From Motiliproteus sp036961355 (GTDB taxonomy: Bacteria; Pseudomonadota; Gammaproteobacteria; Pseudomonadales; Balneatricaceae), in the NCBI GenBank assembly GCA_036961355.1, contig JBALVL010000010.1, positions 1-64,000 of the forward strand: 64,000 bases of DNA, given 5' to 3'. A program made the translations under genes and the position numbers. Positions 61,589 through 64,000 of the stretch are shown here, one piece after another (positions within the stretch are counted from its first letter, which is position 1; every line of letters starts with the position of its first letter). The notes beneath the pieces were generated by a model that saw only the letters and a list, made by a program, of their open reading frames with translations, ran no database searches and was not told where the DNA came from.

Positions 61589-64000
61589 GATCTAGTACTC
61601 GCAGGAATGACAGGCTCAGGTTTTGTACCACCGTTTCGTTGTTTCCGCAGCGACTGTTGTTGGCGATCGAAAGCCTTGAAGTCGCGCTGCCACTGTGACG
61701 GTTCGGTTACCTTTTCGATCTGCACTGCGGTGACCTTATACTCGGGACAGTTGGTGGCCCAATCGGAGTTATCGGTGGTGATGACGTTGGCTCCGCTTTC
61801 GGGATGGTGGAAGGTGGTATACACCACGCCCGGCTGCATCCGCAGGCTAATTAACGCGCGCAGTACCGTCTGGCCTGCCCGACTGGAGATACCCAGCCAA
61901 TCGCCATTATTGATGCCGCGATCTTCGGCGTCATGGGGGTGGATCTCGAGCTCATCCTGACTATGCCAAACCTGATTGTCGGTGCGACGGGTTTGAGCAC
62001 CGACGTTATACTGTGACAACACCCGGCCGGTGGTCAGAATCAGTGGGAAGCGACGGCTGGCGCGCTCGGTGGTTTCGACAAACTCGGTCGGTACGAAACG
62101 TCCTGGGCCGATCGGAAAGCTGTCCTCGTGCATGATCGGCATCCCTCGCGGGTGTTGCTCGTTGCACGGCCACTGAATGCTGCCCAGCTGTTCCAGTTTG
62201 TCGTAGCTGACGCCAGCGAACGAAGGGGTCAGCGAAGCGATCTCGTCCATGATCTCGGATGGATGGCTGTACTCCATTGGATAGCCAAGGGCGTTGGACA
62301 GCGCCATGGTGACCTCCCAGTCAGCCTTGCCTGCCAATGGCGCAACCACCCGCCGCACCCGGTTGATGCGGCGCTCGGCGTTGGTAAAGGTGCCATCTTT
62401 CTCCAGAAAGGTGGAACCGGGTAGCAGCACATGGGCGAACTTGGCGGTTTCGTTGAGGAAGATGTCCTGCACCACCAGCAGATCCAGCGATTTCAACGCC
62501 GCCTCGACGTGCTGAGTGTTGGGGTCGGACTGCGCCAGATCTTCACCTTGCACATACATCCCTTTGTACTTGCCGTTGATGGCGGCATCGAACATGTTAG
62601 GGATGCGCAGCCCCGGTTCACTGTCGAGCGTCACGCCCCAGCTTTGTTCGAACTGTTGCCGTATGTTGTCATCACCGACCGGCTGGTAGCCGGGGAGTTC
62701 GTGTGGAAATGAACCCATATCGCACGAACCCTGCACGTTGTTCTGGCCCCGCAATGGGTTAACACCGACGCCGGAGCGGCCGATGTTGCCGGTGGCCATC
62801 GCCAGATTGGCGATCCCCATCACCATGGTGGAACCCTGGCTGTGTTCGGTCACACCCAGTCCATAGAAGATGGCAGCGTTTTCTGCCGTGGCATACGTCC
62901 GGGCTGCTTGGCGAATAGCATCGGCCGCAACGCCGGTGATCGGAGCGACCGTTTCAGGGCTGTTCTGCGGCAGTTGGATAAAGTCACGCCATTGCTGGTA
63001 TTGCTCAGGATCGCAGCGACCACTGATGAAGCCATGATCTTCCAGTCCTTCGGTGACGACCACGTGCGCCAGTGCGTTGATCAGAGCAACGTTAGTTCCC
63101 GGCAGCAGCGGCAGGTGTAGTGAGCCGTTCAAGTGCGGCGTGTTGAGCAAGTCGATTTCGCGCGGATCGGCGACGATCAACTGTGCGCCTTCGCGTAGCC
63201 GGCGCCGCATCATCGAGGCGAATACCGGGTGGGCATCGGTCGGGTTAGCACCGATCACCAGCATGACGTCGGCGTCTTTGACCGAATCGAAGGTTTGGGT
63301 GCCGGCCGACTCGCCCAGTGTTTGCTTGAGGCCATAGCCGGTCGGGCTGTGGCAGACCCGGGCGCAGGTGTCGGTGTTGTTGTTGCCGAACGCGGCACGG
63401 ACCATTTTCTGGACCAGATAGGTTTCTTCGTTGGTGCAGCGTGATGAGGTGATCCCGCCGATGCTGGTACGGCCGTGTTTGGCCTGAACCTGTTTAAAAC
63501 GCGTGGCGCTGAATTCGATCGCTTCCTGCCAGCTCACCTCTTTCCAGGGCTGATCAATCGAGTCACGGATCATCGGAGCCGTGATTCGATCTTTGTGGGT
63601 GGCATAGCCAAAAGCAAACCGTCCTTTAACGCAGGAGTGGCCCTGATTGGCTTCGCCGCCCTTGTACGGCACCATGCGTACCAGTTTGTCACCCTGAAGT
63701 TCGGCTTTGAATGAGCAGCCAACACCGCAATAAGCGCAAGTGGTGACGACGCTACGCTCGGGCTGTCCCATGTCGATCACACTTTTCTCGGACAATGTGG
63801 CGGTGGGGCAGGCCTGCACACAGGCGCCGCAGGAGACACAGTCCGAATCCATAAAGTTATCGCTGCCGGTACTGACGTGCGAATCGAAGCCCCGCCCTTC
63901 AATCGTTAGCGCAAAGGTGCCTTGCACCTCTTCGCAGGCGCGGACGCAGCGCGAGCAGACGATGCACTTGCTGGGGTCGAAACTGAAATAGGGGTTGGAC
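61585..64000 (-). CDS. fdsA: Formate dehydrogenase subunit alpha (partial, 5' end outside the window)
   Basis: This molybdenum/tungsten-bis-MGD enzyme oxidises formate to carbon dioxide. The frame stays open to the window edge, so the true start is outside; about 804 C-terminal residues are visible. They show two 4Fe-4S sites of the NuoG-like N-terminal arm (CIVCSRCVRAC and CVSCGACVQACP), the catalytic-domain cluster CAYCGVGCSF with SCVKGRFAFGY, an active-site cysteine (not selenocysteine) in CARVCHSPTGYGL, and the C-terminal MGD-binding domain (LILTTGRVLSQYNVG). The arm marks the NAD-linked FdsA/FdhA type. fdhD overlaps its stop codon; fdsB and fdsG would be expected upstream, outside the window. 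Confidence 0.95.
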   Translation of the reverse strand, partial: SNPYFSFDPSKCIVCSRCVRACEEVQGTFALTIEGRGFDSHVSTGSDNFMDSDCVSCGACVQACPTATLSEKSVIDMGQPERSVVTTCAYCGVGCSFKAELQGDKLVRMVPYKGGEANQGHSCVKGRFAFGYATHKDRITAPMIRDSIDQPWKEVSWQEAIEFSATRFKQVQAKHGRTSIGGITSSRCTNEETYLVQKMVRAAFGNNNTDTCARVCHSPTGYGLKQTLGESAGTQTFDSVKDADVMLVIGANPTDAHPVFASMMRRRLREGAQLIVADPREIDLLNTPHLNGSLHLPLLPGTNVALINALAHVVVTEGLEDHGFISGRCDPEQYQQWRDFIQLPQNSPETVAPITGVAADAIRQAARTYATAENAAIFYGLGVTEHSQGSTMVMGIANLAMATGNIGRSGVGVNPLRGQNNVQGSCDMGSFPHELPGYQPVGDDNIRQQFEQSWGVTLDSEPGLRIPNMFDAAINGKYKGMYVQGEDLAQSDPNTQHVEAALKSLDLLVVQDIFLNETAKFAHVLLPGSTFLEKDGTFTNAERRINRVRRVVAPLAGKADWEVTMALSNALGYPMEYSHPSEIMDEIASLTPSFAGVSYDKLEQLGSIQWPCNEQHPRGMPIMHEDSFPIGPGRFVPTEFVETTERASRRFPLILTTGRVLSQYNVGAQTRRTDNQVWHSQDELEIHPHDAEDRGINNGDWLGISSRAGQTVLRALISLRMQPGVVYTTFHHPESGANVITTDNSDWATNCPEYKVTAVQIEKVTEPSQWQRDFKAFDRQQQSLRKQRNGGTKPEPVIPASTRS

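Noticed and set aside
63925..63927. GTG at 63927 as the start of the formate dehydrogenase gene
   Set aside because: The frame continues to the window edge and encodes a ferredoxin-type CIVCSRCVRAC motif upstream of it, so the gene is simply cut by the window.

Overview
The window is a densely packed chromosomal segment of a gammaproteobacterium. Almost every gene is a housekeeping gene, and the gene order closely follows that known from Pseudomonas and its marine relatives: dnaE-accA-tilS-pyrG-eno-ftsB-truD-surE-pcm-nlpD-rpoS-fdxA-mutS-recA, then hemCDXY with divergent argH, then zapA-ssrS-fau with ygfB-pepP-ubiH-ubiI, then HAD-rppH-ptsP-NRDE-TauE-lgt-thyA. The identity 'Pseudomonadales/Oceanospirillales-type marine gammaproteobacterium' is inferred from this synteny and from general protein resemblance; no species is claimed. 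I saw no tRNA, rRNA, CRISPR array, prophage or intact insertion sequence.

Layout. 1-20.0 kb: replication, fatty-acid, nucleotide and tRNA-modification genes run rightwards to rpoS; fdxA and mutS face the other way; pncC and a LexA-controlled recA follow. Strong hairpin terminators close accA, eno, rpoS and recA. 20.1-23.5 kb: a leftward accessory patch with an alpha/beta hydrolase, an ABM-fold monooxygenase, a DyP peroxidase, an ankyrin protein and a thioesterase. 23.6-29.9 kb: hemC-hemD-hemX-hemY leftwards and argH divergently. 30-35.6 kb: a GcvR-like ACT protein, an AEC transporter, a two-TM micro-protein coupled to a large SLC5-STAC-GAF sensor that has no kinase domain, then 850 bp of AT-rich DNA holding a 41-codon membrane-peptide ORF and several hairpins. 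35.6-44 kb: fau, 6S RNA, zapA, a TIGR02449-like protein, ygfB, pepP, ubiH, ubiI, gcvH, rlmI. 44-52.6 kb: Tas-like reductase, HAD phosphatase, rppH, ptsP, NRDE protein, TauE/SafE, lgt, thyA. 52.7-64 kb: accessory redox and signalling genes: a Tat-type dienelactone hydrolase, a two-gene periplasmic/membrane cytochrome cassette, ycjX-ycjF, an HD-GYP protein, and the fdhD and formate dehydrogenase alpha genes, the last cut off by the window end.

How the genes fit together. The left half is core information processing and envelope maintenance (PopT lipid-carrier recycling beside the amidase activator NlpD; RpoS; MutS/RecA repair). The centre joins haem and ubiquinone synthesis with 6S RNA and division factors. 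The right edge suggests respiratory flexibility: formate dehydrogenase plus a c-type cytochrome module related to the haem subunit of ethylbenzene-dehydrogenase/DMSO-reductase-type enzymes.

The best candidates for something not well described are (1) the cytochrome pair at 54.1-56.0 kb, (2) the kinase-less SLC5-STAC-GAF sensor with its micro-protein at 31.9-34.7 kb, and (3) the AT-rich intergenic region with a membrane micro-ORF and stem-loops at 34.7-35.6 kb. Start codons were often moved downstream of the longest possible reading frame on the basis of Shine-Dalgarno position and known family N-termini; each such case is stated.
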